From positions 1 to 41,118 of the forward strand of contig JBHEKP010000243.1 of the NCBI GenBank assembly GCA_041859375.1: 41,118 nucleotides of DNA, in the 5' to 3' direction. A program made the translations under genes and the position numbers. Of the stretch, positions 18,825 through 27,246 are shown piece by piece. This DNA comes from JBHEKP01 sp041859375 (GTDB lineage: Bacteria > Hydrogenedentota > Hydrogenedentia > Hydrogenedentales > CAITNO01). Position 1 is the stretch's first letter. Each line of letters begins with the position of its first letter. The notes beneath the pieces are model-generated. The model made no database searches, was not told where the DNA came from, and saw only the letters and a list, made by a program, of their open reading frames with translations.

Positions 18825-20357
18825 ATGCCCACGCGTGTCTTTCTGTTTTTGTGCCTTGCCTGGCTTTGCCTGGGACCGGCCGCGCAGGCCCAGGACGGGG
18901 GGCTTCTTGAAAGCATCACCCGCCCCGTGGCGGGGGAGGCGCGGCGCGCCAGCAGCAGCAACGAGGACATGGCGCGCAACGGTGACGCAAAGTCCATCCC
19001 CCCCGGCGGCACCCTGGTGCTCATGGACGAAAAGGGGCCGGGCGTCATCACCCATTTCTGGAACACCATCGGTTCCGTGGACCTGTACCACGGGCGGAAT
19101 ATTGTGCTGCGCATCTACTATGACGGCGCGGAACAACCGGGCGTCCAGGCGCCCATCGGCGATTTCTTCGGCGTGGGCCACGGCGCGTACCGGGATTTCA
19201 CCTCCGCCCCGGTGGCCGTGTCCTCGAACGGCCGCTCGCGGGTGTGCTACTGGCGCATCCCCTTCCGCGAGTCCATCAAAGTGACCGTCACGAACGAAAA
19301 CCCCGACGTGAAGACGGACTCCTTCTATTACTACATTGACTGGCGCAAGGTGGACGCCCTGCCGGAGGACACGCTGTATTTCCAGGCCCAGTACCGGCAG
19401 GAGTGTCCTCCGGAGCCCGGAAAGCGCTACACCATCGCCGATCTGAGGGGCAGGGGCCAGTATGTGGGCACCGTGCTCTCGGTGCACCAGATGGAGACGG
19501 GCTGGTTCGGCGAGGGGGACGATTTCTTCTTCATTGACGGCGCGGAGACGCCCCAGCTGCGCGGCACGGGCACGGAGGACTACTTCAGCGACGCCTGGGG
19601 CTTCCGCGAATTCAGCACCCCCTACCACGGGGTGAGCCTTTATGAGGGCGTGATCACGGGGGATCGGGTGACCGCCTACCGCTGGCACCTTCAGGACCCG
19701 GTGCCCTTCGGGAACTCCCTCCGCCTTGAGATTGAGCACAAGGGCAGCATCTTCAACGACCAGGGCGGGATTATGGACTTTGAGCTGGGCGGTTTTGAGG
19801 ACCGCCAGGACTGGTACAGCTCCGTCGCCTACTGGTACCAGTATCCCCCCGCGGCGCTGGAACCCATCGCCCCGGTGGCAACGCGCCTGCCCCCGGGCAA
19901 GATTCTGATGGCGGCCTCCCTGGCCTACCGGGCGGATCCCCCGTTCATCGTGCTTCCCCAGGAACCTTTTGTGATGTACGCCCCCAACCAGCCCAACGCG
20001 AGCATTGAGTTTGACTTCGCGCTGGAAAAGGACGGGCGCTACCGCATCGACGGCATCTTCATGTTTTCCGTGATGAGCGGCATCTACCAGCCCCTGCTGG
20101 ACGGCAAGAAACTGGGCGGCCCCATTGACTTCAAAATCATCAACGCCGATCCCCGGTGGGTCCGTCTGGACACCCATGATTTGAAGGCCGGAAACCATAC
20201 CCTGCGCTTTGAGGGGGTGGACGCCGCCAGCCCGGAAACACGCGCCCTCGCGCCCAATTTTTACGCCTTCGGCCTTGCCGGACTGAGCGTCCTGCGCCTG
20301 GATGACATGGAAGGCTACAAACAGACCTTGAACCTGCTGTTGGAAAAGCGCAAATAA
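18825..20357 (+). CDS. Secreted DUF2961 protein, glycoside hydrolase family 172
   Basis: A 510-residue protein with a signal peptide (MPTRVFLFLCLAWLCLGPAA, cleaved after AQA). The conserved DUF2961 features are GPGVITHFWNTI near the N-terminus and RGTGTEDYFSDAWGF at about 246-260, with Glu251 in the region that holds catalytic glutamates in characterised members. DUF2961 is now GH172, whose studied enzymes act on fructofuranosides (difructose dianhydride) and D-arabinofuranosides. A C-terminal jelly-roll-like part (about 375-500) may bind carbohydrate. AAAGGAG is five bases before the ATG at 18825; a TTG 15 bases upstream is not needed. Substrate is not known here. Confidence 0.92.
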   Translation: MPTRVFLFLCLAWLCLGPAAQAQDGGLLESITRPVAGEARRASSSNEDMARNGDAKSIPPGGTLVLMDEKGPGVITHFWNTIGSVDLYHGRNIVLRIYYDGAEQPGVQAPIGDFFGVGHGAYRDFTSAPVAVSSNGRSRVCYWRIPFRESIKVTVTNENPDVKTDSFYYYIDWRKVDALPEDTLYFQAQYRQECPPEPGKRYTIADLRGRGQYVGTVLSVHQMETGWFGEGDDFFFIDGAETPQLRGTGTEDYFSDAWGFREFSTPYHGVSLYEGVITGDRVTAYRWHLQDPVPFGNSLRLEIEHKGSIFNDQGGIMDFELGGFEDRQDWYSSVAYWYQYPPAALEPIAPVATRLPPGKILMAASLAYRADPPFIVLPQEPFVMYAPNQPNASIEFDFALEKDGRYRIDGIFMFSVMSGIYQPLLDGKKLGGPIDFKIINADPRWVRLDTHDLKAGNHTLRFEGVDAASPETRALAPNFYAFGLAGLSVLRLDDMEGYKQTLNLLLEKRK

Positions 20358-20438
20358 CACAGCGGACAGGACCGGGGAATGTCGGCGTTCATCGGCGTTT
20401 TAAGACGCCGAAAAAATGTGATGCAGGGTTCATGCGCG

Positions 20439-20466
20439 TTGACATACCACCCTGCTCTGGTAGAAA
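20439..20466 (+). promoter_or_regulatory. Possible promoter for the small membrane protein
   Basis: A perfect TTGACA is followed after 16 bases by TAGAAA, about 35 bases before the ATG at 20501. Only the -35 is strong. Confidence 0.4.
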
Positions 20467-20500
20467 GTGATACACAAGTAAGTTTGGAAAATGTTCCGAA

Positions 20501-20881
20501 ATGGCCTGCTTTTGCATGAACAAACCAATTCTATTTCTTTATCTATTTAGTTCCGTTTTGAGGCTTTTTTACGGTGCAATTTTGTTGACCCTTTCCATGT
20601 TTCATCCCATGTATGACAGCGACTACGTGGCTTTCCTTGGCTTTTTGCTCATCTTCACCAGCATTGACGTGGTGTTGTGCGGGAAAAACCTGAAAAAATA
20701 CTTGGCTGTCTTGATAACAGTGTTCCCGACACTGGTCGTCAACCTTCTCCTATACAAACGTGATGGTGTTTTTCATGTGGCCGTGGTTGACGTTATCCTT
20801 GTTCTGGCTTTTTTATGGGCCCTCTATCTGGTTCCAACCACAAACTGCGCAACGTTGTATTTCCATTCTTTACGCAAATAA
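20501..20881 (+). CDS. Small hydrophobic membrane protein, function unknown
   Basis: A 126-residue protein with about four predicted membrane segments (for example ILFLYLFSSVL, VAFLGFLLIFTSIDVVL, YLAVLITVFPTLVVNLLL and VVDVILVLAFLWALYLV). It has no motif I recognise. The start is uncertain: the ATG at 20501 or the one at 20516; neither has a clear ribosome site. Base composition is much lower in GC than most of the window, matching the TPR-like gene it converges on. The hydrophobic pattern and length support a real gene, but confidence is moderate. Confidence 0.6.
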   Translation: MACFCMNKPILFLYLFSSVLRLFYGAILLTLSMFHPMYDSDYVAFLGFLLIFTSIDVVLCGKNLKKYLAVLITVFPTLVVNLLLYKRDGVFHVAVVDVILVLAFLWALYLVPTTNCATLYFHSLRK

Positions 20882-21054
20882 GACCAGGCGCATCGGTGCC
20901 GACGCTGATTCTCCAATGACACAGCCCTCTTCCTATGAACCACGAATCCGGGAACCCAACTCCCCTTTGCCTACCTGGCGCCACAACCCGCAAGGTCTGG
21001 GTGCAGGAAAAAATGGCCGAGAGATATGGCATGGAATAGGAACACGCCCTGCTT
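20882..21054. other. Short intergenic region with a possible gene remnant
   Basis: 173 bases between two convergent genes. A 34-codon plus-strand frame at 20935-21039 ends in the protein-like stretch RKVWVQEKMAERYGME but has no ribosome site, so it could be the tail of a decayed gene. No terminator hairpin is visible. Confidence 0.35.
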
Positions 21055-22956
21055 TTATATCTCACGTTTTTGAGACTCTTTGTACACCCGCGTTGATTCC
21101 TCCCAAAGGGCCTGCTTTTTCTCCAAATCCTCCTCCAATTCAGAAATTAACGCCAATGCAACGCTCCAGTTGTGCCACGCATCGGCGTTTTCATCATCGC
21201 ATCTAATCACTTCCTGATACTTCAGGATCGCATCCTCCAGAAGAACCTTTTTTCTTGTCGGATCATCTTCAATATCGGACAGGATCAACAGTCCAAAGCC
21301 CCATCTTTCCCAGGCACCGGCGTAATCCTTGTCACGATTCACCGTCTCTTCGAATTTCTGGAAACATTCGGTAAGCAAGTGGCGTTTTTCTTTTGGATTA
21401 TCCGTCATTTCGGCAAGTTGCTGAAGCGCGCACCCCCAATTATTCCAAGCACGGGGATGATGGGAGGGACATTTCGTCGCCCGCTCATATTTGCCGCATT
21501 CATCCAATCTCAGCGCCCGTATTTTCTCCTGTTCTGTCTCCATGTCGCCAAGTTTTCCCAAAACAACGCCCCAGTTATTCCAAAGATTATTGTTGTCCGG
21601 ATCAACCCGGGTGGCTTCGTTAAAGGCTGCGGCGGACTCCCGCAAAAGTATCGCCCGTCTTTTTGGCAGTTTCTCCACAGAAGCAAGTCTATCGAGAAGG
21701 TTTGCCAAATTGTTCCATGCATCGGCAAATGTGCCTTCAAGGCGTACAGCCTCCTCAAATCGCCGACGCGCCTCGCCATATAACCGGCGGCTTTTGCTCT
21801 CCAACTCCTCCTCCTCAGCAAGTTTGCGCAGGGCAACTCCCCAGTTATACCAAGCCTTCGCAAAAGCAGGATCTCTTCTCACCGCTTCCCTGTATTTCCG
21901 GCATGCCTCCCATAACAATGTCCGACTTATTTCCGGACTATCCGCCATATCAGCCTGGTTCCCTAACGACACGCCCCACTGGTACCATGCATCAGAACCA
22001 GCGGGAGCCAGTTTGGCGGCCATTTGATAACTTCTGCGTTCGTCATCCCGCAATGCTGTAATTGTGGCGGCGTCATCTGCGCATTCCGCAAGTTCGTCGA
22101 GAACCAGCGCCCGGTTAAACCATGCGTGGTAATGTTTAGGATCATGGGTGATCGCTTCAGTGTACTTTTGGCATTCCTCCTCCCGAAACCGCAGCTCCCT
22201 GTCCGGATCATTTTCATACATCGCCATGTTTCCCAACGTGACACCCCAGTTATAGAGAAGCTGGGCCGGCTTTTTTTCGTGCTTGAGGGCTTCCTTGTAT
22301 TTGGCGCATTGTTTCTTCCAAAGCACACTCCTCTTTTTCAGATTCTCCTGCAACTCGGCAAGCTGACCGAGGGAGAAGCCCCAGCAATGCCATGCCGCAC
22401 CATACTGTGGATCGCGCCTGACTGCCATTTGATACTTTCGGCATTCTTCCCTTCTTAACAGCAGGACGTGTCCGGCATCCTCCTCCAAATTAGCCATTTT
22501 CCCCAAACATACCCCCCAGTTATGGGCCGCATCAGCGCTGTTTTTAAGACGTCTGGCCGCCTCCCTGTGTTTGGGTAATGCCTCCTCCAGCAGTGTTCGT
22601 TTCCTCATCGGATCATCCGCCAAATCCGCCAATCTTCCCAACGCCACCGCCCAGTTGTTCCATGCCTGGGCGTTTGTTTTGTCTAACTTCACGGCCTCCT
22701 CATACTTTTCACCCTCCCTCATGAGCAGAGACACCCTTTCCATCGCATCCATCGCCCCATCGGCTAGATTTCCTATGGAAACGCCCCAACAATTCAAGAT
22801 TTTTGAAAACAACCCGAAAGCATGCTTGTCACTGGGGTTCTCGGCAAACCAGGCCCCATAAAGCTTGCCCAGTATTGTAAACATGGAGATTTGTTTCCGG
22901 GAATCTTTTTCACGCCATGCCCGCGCTCCCAATCGTTCAATTTCCATCCAATTCAT
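21055..22956 (-). CDS. Large TPR-like protein made of thirteen 45-residue repeats
   Basis: A 633-residue cytosolic-looking protein without signal peptide or membrane segment. From about residue 55 to the end it consists of about thirteen copies of a repeat with the core AWNNWGVALGKLA, then a variable acidic stretch, then LLEEA--KYREAVRRDP. Copies I compared are spaced 45 residues apart, longer than the 34 of canonical TPR, so this is an extended TPR or related solenoid. Such scaffolds bind proteins or peptides. The ATG at 22956 has AAGGA eight bases upstream; the frame stays open to a TTG at 23055. GC is lower than most of the window. No catalytic domain is fused to it. Confidence 0.9.
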   Translation of the reverse strand: MNWMEIERLGARAWREKDSRKQISMFTILGKLYGAWFAENPSDKHAFGLFSKILNCWGVSIGNLADGAMDAMERVSLLMREGEKYEEAVKLDKTNAQAWNNWAVALGRLADLADDPMRKRTLLEEALPKHREAARRLKNSADAAHNWGVCLGKMANLEEDAGHVLLLRREECRKYQMAVRRDPQYGAAWHCWGFSLGQLAELQENLKKRSVLWKKQCAKYKEALKHEKKPAQLLYNWGVTLGNMAMYENDPDRELRFREEECQKYTEAITHDPKHYHAWFNRALVLDELAECADDAATITALRDDERRSYQMAAKLAPAGSDAWYQWGVSLGNQADMADSPEISRTLLWEACRKYREAVRRDPAFAKAWYNWGVALRKLAEEEELESKSRRLYGEARRRFEEAVRLEGTFADAWNNLANLLDRLASVEKLPKRRAILLRESAAAFNEATRVDPDNNNLWNNWGVVLGKLGDMETEQEKIRALRLDECGKYERATKCPSHHPRAWNNWGCALQQLAEMTDNPKEKRHLLTECFQKFEETVNRDKDYAGAWERWGFGLLILSDIEDDPTRKKVLLEDAILKYQEVIRCDDENADAWHNWSVALALISELEEDLEKKQALWEESTRVYKESQKREI

Positions 22957-23067
22957 AGCCATAATCCTTAACTTGGCAATAAACCTAACCTGTAGGGAGT
23001 AGCTTAATGCCCTGTCTACCCATTTTTCCCCTGAAAATACTTCTGGCGAAATCAATTATTTATTACA

Positions 23068-23073
23068 ATTATA
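23068..23073 (-). promoter_or_regulatory. -10 element upstream of the TPR-like gene
   Basis: A perfect TATAAT on the minus strand in AT-rich DNA. The hexamer 17 bases upstream is poor; TTGACT is present but only 13 bases away. The leader would be about 105 bases. Confidence 0.4.
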
Positions 23074-23257
23074 CCGACTGGAAAGAAGTCAAAAATACAG
23101 AAATATTGGGGATCGGAATACTAGAGCAATTGATAGGGAGTGGGCTGGACTGTCACACACCGCATGGAAACAAGAAATTCCCCATCGGCGTTTTCATTTC
23201 CATGGCCACACGACTCCAATGAAGCGTCCCATTCCCGCCAGGTGCTGTCCGCACCAT

Positions 23258-23286
23258 TTGACTGCCCCGCCGCCGGTTGGTAGTGT
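23258..23286 (+). promoter_or_regulatory. Promoter for the aldolase-isomerase-kinase operon
   Basis: TTGACT and TAGTGT are 17 bases apart, ending 66 bases before the ATG at 23353. The -35 is strong, the -10 moderate. Confidence 0.5.
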
Positions 23287-23352
23287 ATCCCCCTGTCTAG
23301 CCATTCTTTAACGCATCACCGCCCCGGAGGGGCTTTTGGGAGTTGTGCCTTT

Positions 23353-24267
23353 ATGAACGAGCCGACCACGAGGGAAATAGTGCAGCGCGCGTGGCAGGCG
23401 GGCATGGTGGTGCCCGCGTTCAACATCCCCTATCTGCCGATGATGGCGCCGGTGGTGGCGGCGCTGCGCGACGCGAAGGCCTTCGGCCTGGTGATGGCCG
23501 CGCGGCTGGAATGGGTGAAGTTTGAGGCGCGGAGCATCGAGGCGGTGCGCGACGAGTACCTGCGGGTGGGCGATCCCCGGCACACACGGCTTCACCTGGA
23601 CCATGTGCCGGTGATTGACGAGGACGACCTGCGGGTGGACTACATGGGGGACATCCGCCGGGCCATTGACGCGGGCTACGAGTCGGTGATGATTGACGGG
23701 TCGCGGCTGCCGCTGGAGGAGAACATCCGGCGCACGCGGGAGGTGGCGGAGGCGGCGCACGCCGCCGGGATTCCGGTGGAGGCGGAGCTTGGCGCGGTGA
23801 TGGGCCACGAGGCGGGTCCGCTCCCGCCCTACGAGGAGCTGTTCCGCACGAAGCAGGGATTCACATCGCCCGAGGAGGCGGCGGAGTTCGCGGAGGAGTC
23901 GGGCGCGGACTGGCTGTCGGTGGCGATTGGCAACATCCACGGCGCGGTGAGCGCGGCAAAAAAGAACGAGAAAAAACTCGCGGCGCGGATTGACCTGGAG
24001 CACCTGGGGCACATCAACAACGCGGCGGGGGTGCCGCTGGTGCTCCACGGGGGCACGGGCATCGCGCCGGAACTGATCCGCGCGTCGGCGCGCCACGGCA
24101 TCGCGAAGGTGAACGTGGCCACGGCGATACGGCAACCCTATGAACAAAACCTGAAGGAGTCGCAGGAAAAGGCGCTTCAGGCGGTGTATGACACCATGCT
24201 GGTCATTTTAAAGGAAGAACTGCGGCTTGAAAACACCGCCCGGCTGATCGCCGGCAACGAGGAGTAA
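23353..24267 (+). CDS. Class II fructose-bisphosphate/ketose-phosphate aldolase family protein
   Basis: A 304-residue zinc aldolase of the FbaA/GatY family, which splits a ketose phosphate to DHAP plus an aldehyde. Family residues are in place: LHLDHVP (catalytic Asp83, zinc ligand His84), VEAELGAVMG (about 142-151), IGNIHG (zinc ligand His196) and VLHGGTGI (zinc ligand His232). The phosphate loop usually read as NI(D/N)T reads NVATAIR here, so the preferred sugar phosphate may differ from fructose bisphosphate. It is first in an operon: the isomerase-like gene starts four bases after its stop. The gene pair and kinase suggest a sugar-catabolic rather than glycolytic role. Confidence 0.92.
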   Translation: MNEPTTREIVQRAWQAGMVVPAFNIPYLPMMAPVVAALRDAKAFGLVMAARLEWVKFEARSIEAVRDEYLRVGDPRHTRLHLDHVPVIDEDDLRVDYMGDIRRAIDAGYESVMIDGSRLPLEENIRRTREVAEAAHAAGIPVEAELGAVMGHEAGPLPPYEELFRTKQGFTSPEEAAEFAEESGADWLSVAIGNIHGAVSAAKKNEKKLAARIDLEHLGHINNAAGVPLVLHGGTGIAPELIRASARHGIAKVNVATAIRQPYEQNLKESQEKALQAVYDTMLVILKEELRLENTARLIAGNEE

Positions 24268-24271
24268 CACC

Positions 24272-25672
24272 ATGCGTCCCGTCACATTCGCCCTGTATTT
24301 CGGAAACCGCGGCTTCTTCCCGGAGTCGCTCATCGCGTCCGCACGCGCGGAGATGAAGGCCGCCGTGGAGAAGGCGGGACACCGCGCCCTGCTGCTGGAG
24401 GAGTCGGCCACCCGTTACGGCGCGGTGGAGACGGAGCGCGAGGGCGGGGTTTACGCCGCCTTCCTGGAGGCGCACCGCGCCGAGGTGGACGGGGTGATCC
24501 TGTGCCTGCCCAACTTTGGCGACGAGACGGGCGCCATCGCGGCGGTGCGCGACGCGCGGGTGCCCATCCTCATCCAGGCCTACCCGGACGAGCTGGACAA
24601 GATGGGCAACGCCACCCGGCGCGACTCCTTCTGCGGCAAGTTCTCCATCATGGACGTGTTCTGCCAGTACGGTGTGCCCTTCACCACCCTCAAGCCCCAC
24701 ACGGTGCACCCCTCCTCGGACGCCTTCGCGGCGCAGCTCGCCCAGTTCGCCGCCGTCTGCCGCGTGGCCGGGGGCATGCGCCGCTTCACGGTGGGCGCCA
24801 TCGGCGCGCGCACCACGGCCTTCAAGACGGTGCGCTTCGATGAAATCACCCTCCAGCGCCGGGGCATCACGGTGGAGACGCTGGACCTGAGCGAGGTTTT
24901 CATGCGGGTGCGCTCCGTGGACAACGCCACAGGCGCCTACAAGGACCGGGCTGCGCACCTGGCGGCGTACACCTCGTGGAAGGGCGTGCCCGACGACACC
25001 TTCCACAACCTGGTGAAACTGTCGCTGGTGCTCGACGACCTGATCGCGGAGTTCGGCATGGACGCGCTGGCGCTGCGCTGCTGGCTGGAGCTGGAGAAGG
25101 AGCTGAAGGTGTCGCCCTGCGTGCTGCTGAGCGACCTGAACAACCGGGGAATCGCGGCGGCGTGCGAGCTGGACGTGTGCAACGCCGTGGCGATGCACGC
25201 GCTGCGCCTGGCCTCGGAACGGCCCGCCACCTGCCTCGACTGGAACAACAACTACGGCGACGACGAGAACAAGTGCATCCTCTTCCACTGCGGCCCCGTG
25301 CCCCAGGATCTGATGGCGGGTCCGGGCCAGATTGTGGATCATCCCATGTTCGCCAAGGTGCTCGGCCCCGGCTGCGGCTTCGGGTGCAACACGGGCCGCA
25401 TCGCCCCCGCGCCGCTCACCTTCTCCAGCGCCAAGACCATGGACGGGAAACTGTCCTTCTACCTGGGCGAGGGCCGCTTCACCGCCGACCCGATAGCGCC
25501 GGAATTCTTCGGCTGCGCCGGGGTGGCCGAAATCCCGCGCCTTCAGGACATCCTGGAGCACGTCGGCCACGAGGGCTACCGCCACCACGTCTCCGTCACC
25601 ACCGGGCATGTGGCCGCGGCGGTGCGCGAGGCCTTCACGCGCTACCTGGGGTATGAACTGGCCGAGCCATGA
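24272..25672 (+). CDS. L-fucose/L-arabinose-isomerase-like protein
   Basis: A 466-residue protein of the fucose/arabinose isomerase superfamily, which interconverts aldoses and ketoses with a bound divalent metal. Candidate metal ligands are Glu299 in ACELDVCNAV, Asp323 in TCLDWNNNYGDD and His446 in VSVTTGHVAAA, matching the Glu/Asp/His layout of FucI. It is shorter than E. coli FucI, as are many members of this group. It is four bases downstream of the aldolase gene, and its stop overlaps the kinase start by four bases (ATGA), so the three are translationally coupled. L-fucose isomerases also accept D-arabinose; the real substrate is not determined. Confidence 0.87.
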   Translation: MRPVTFALYFGNRGFFPESLIASARAEMKAAVEKAGHRALLLEESATRYGAVETEREGGVYAAFLEAHRAEVDGVILCLPNFGDETGAIAAVRDARVPILIQAYPDELDKMGNATRRDSFCGKFSIMDVFCQYGVPFTTLKPHTVHPSSDAFAAQLAQFAAVCRVAGGMRRFTVGAIGARTTAFKTVRFDEITLQRRGITVETLDLSEVFMRVRSVDNATGAYKDRAAHLAAYTSWKGVPDDTFHNLVKLSLVLDDLIAEFGMDALALRCWLELEKELKVSPCVLLSDLNNRGIAAACELDVCNAVAMHALRLASERPATCLDWNNNYGDDENKCILFHCGPVPQDLMAGPGQIVDHPMFAKVLGPGCGFGCNTGRIAPAPLTFSSAKTMDGKLSFYLGEGRFTADPIAPEFFGCAGVAEIPRLQDILEHVGHEGYRHHVSVTTGHVAAAVREAFTRYLGYELAEP

Positions 25673-27165
25673 GCCTTCTTGGGATAGACATCGGCACCAC
25701 GGGCTGCAAGGCGGGCGTCTTTTCGGAGGACGGTGCCCCGCTGGCGCGGGCCTACCGGGAATACGACATGGTCCAGCCCCGGCCGGGCTGGGCGGAACTG
25801 GACACGCACGCCGTGTGGGACGCCGTCCGGGAGGTCATCCGGGAGGCTGCGGCGCAAAGCGCCGGTGATCCCGTGGCCGCGCTGTGCTTCAGTTCCATCG
25901 GCGAGGCCGTGGTGCCCGTCACCAAAGACCGTGAAATCCTCGACAACAGCATCCTCTGCATTGACCCGCGCGGGGTGGAGACGGCGGCGGCGCTGGACCG
26001 TGATTTCACCCCGGAATCCTTTTACGCCATCAACCCCAACCTGCCCGGCCCGCAGTACTCCCTGCCCAAGATGCTCTGGCTGCGGGAACACCGGCCGGAG
26101 GTCTTTGACCGGGCGGATTACTTCCTGCTCTGGGGCGATTTCGCGGGGTTCATGCTCGGCGCGGAACCGGTGACCGCCAACTCCCTGGCCAACCGCACCC
26201 TGCTTTTTGACCTGAAAAGGAACGACTGGTCGGACAGGCTGCTGGACTGGGCGGGGCTGGACCGGACAAAACTGGGCCGTGTGCTCCCCGGCGGCAGGGA
26301 GGCGGGAACCGTTTCCCCCGCCATGGCCGCCGAACTCGGCCTGCCGCCCGGCGTGCGCATCGTCACCGGCGGGCACGACCAGTGCTGCAACCTGCTCGGC
26401 TGCGGCTGCATCCGGCCCGGCAGCGCCATGTGCGGCATGGGCTCCTTCGAGTGCATCACCCCCGTCTTTGGGGAGGTGGAAAACCCGGGGGAAATGCTGC
26501 GGCACGGGCTCAACATCGAACACCACGTGCTTCCGGACCTGCACGTGTCCTTTCTTTTCAACCAGTCGGGCCTGCTGGTGAAATGGTTCCGGGACACCTT
26601 CGCCCGCGCCGACCAGCCCCCGGCGGACGGCGACGTGTACGCGCTGCTGAACGCAGAGCTGCCGCCGGAACCGACAAGCCTGCTGGTGCTGCCCCATTTT
26701 GTGCCGCCCGTGTTTCCCCGGCACATCCCCGACACGGCGGGCGCGATTCTGGGCCTGCACGCAAACACCACGCGCGGCGAGATTCTCAAGGCCATCATGG
26801 AGTGCAGCACCCTGTATTTCGTGGAAACCCTGGAGGCGCTACGCGGCATGGGCCTTGAATGCGGCCTCTTTGCGGCACCGGGCGGCGGCGCGAAGTCGGA
26901 CGCATGGCTGCAAATCAAGGCCGACATCCTGGGCGCGCCCTTCCAGCGCCCCGTGTTCACCGAGGCGGGCGTCCTGGGCGCGGCCATGCTGGCGGGACTG
27001 GGCACAGGACGGCTTGCCTCCCCGGAGGAGGCGGTGGCGCGTTTCGTGGCCGTGGACCGCGTTTTCACGCCCGACCCCGCAAGGCACGCGCGGTACCGTG
27101 AAAAGCACGCCCTCTATGCGGGCATGTTCCCCGCCCTGCGCCCCCTGCTCCGCCGCATGTCATGA
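25669..27165 (+). CDS. FGGY-family carbohydrate kinase (xylulokinase/fuculokinase type)
   Basis: A 498-residue ATP-dependent sugar kinase. The N-terminal phosphate loop GIDIGTTGCKAGVF, the catalytic Asp237 in TGGHDQCCN, and the C-terminal ATP-site GGGAKSDAWLQIKADILG are clear. The protein is the usual FGGY length. Its ATG overlaps the isomerase stop (ATGA). With isomerase and aldolase it would complete a route aldose to ketose to ketose phosphate to DHAP plus aldehyde. FGGY specificity (xylulose, fuculose, ribulose, rhamnulose) cannot be read from sequence alone. Confidence 0.93.
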   Translation: MSLLGIDIGTTGCKAGVFSEDGAPLARAYREYDMVQPRPGWAELDTHAVWDAVREVIREAAAQSAGDPVAALCFSSIGEAVVPVTKDREILDNSILCIDPRGVETAAALDRDFTPESFYAINPNLPGPQYSLPKMLWLREHRPEVFDRADYFLLWGDFAGFMLGAEPVTANSLANRTLLFDLKRNDWSDRLLDWAGLDRTKLGRVLPGGREAGTVSPAMAAELGLPPGVRIVTGGHDQCCNLLGCGCIRPGSAMCGMGSFECITPVFGEVENPGEMLRHGLNIEHHVLPDLHVSFLFNQSGLLVKWFRDTFARADQPPADGDVYALLNAELPPEPTSLLVLPHFVPPVFPRHIPDTAGAILGLHANTTRGEILKAIMECSTLYFVETLEALRGMGLECGLFAAPGGGAKSDAWLQIKADILGAPFQRPVFTEAGVLGAAMLAGLGTGRLASPEEAVARFVAVDRVFTPDPARHARYREKHALYAGMFPALRPLLRRMS

Positions 27166-27173
27166 GGGCCGCC

Positions 27174-27203
27174 TTGCCGGGGGGTGGGGCGGTGCGCTAG
27201 GAT
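27174..27203 (+). promoter_or_regulatory. Weak candidate promoter between kinase and nuclease genes
   Basis: TTGCCG and TAGGAT are separated by 18 bases in very GC-rich DNA. It could give the BFN-PPTase pair its own start, or be chance. Confidence 0.3.
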
Positions 27204-27246
27204 GCGGAGGTGCGCGGAAAACACGCGCCCAATCTGGAGAAGTTCC

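Larger units (their letters stand above)
22957..23352. other. AT-rich intergenic region upstream of the TPR-like gene and the aldolase gene
   Basis: About 400 bases. It carries a minus-strand -10 element for the TPR-like gene and a plus-strand promoter for the aldolase operon. Two imperfect 18-base direct repeats (CCCTGTCTA-CCATT type) start at 23010 and 23291. A 71-codon plus frame at 23007-23222 lacks a ribosome site and family features, so I do not call it a gene. Confidence 0.5.

Noticed and set aside
18807..20360. Minus-strand frame covering the DUF2961 gene
   Set aside because: Shadow frame; Val/His/Gly-rich translation with no motif, while the plus strand has signal peptide, ribosome site and family motifs.
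20390..20420. Hairpin CGGCGT...ACGCCG after the DUF2961 gene as terminator
   Set aside because: It is followed by A residues on the plus strand, not Ts, so it does not fit an intrinsic terminator.
23007..23222. 71-codon plus-strand frame
   Set aside because: No ribosome site, no recognisable features, and it overlaps the promoter region of the TPR-like gene.
23010..23308. Two imperfect 18-base direct repeats as possible insertion or attachment sites
   Set aside because: Two mismatches in 18 bases and no recombinase nearby; could be chance, so kept only as a note in the island finding.
24203..25609. 468-codon minus-strand frame opposite the isomerase-like gene
   Set aside because: Shadow of a high-GC gene; no ribosome site and biased composition.
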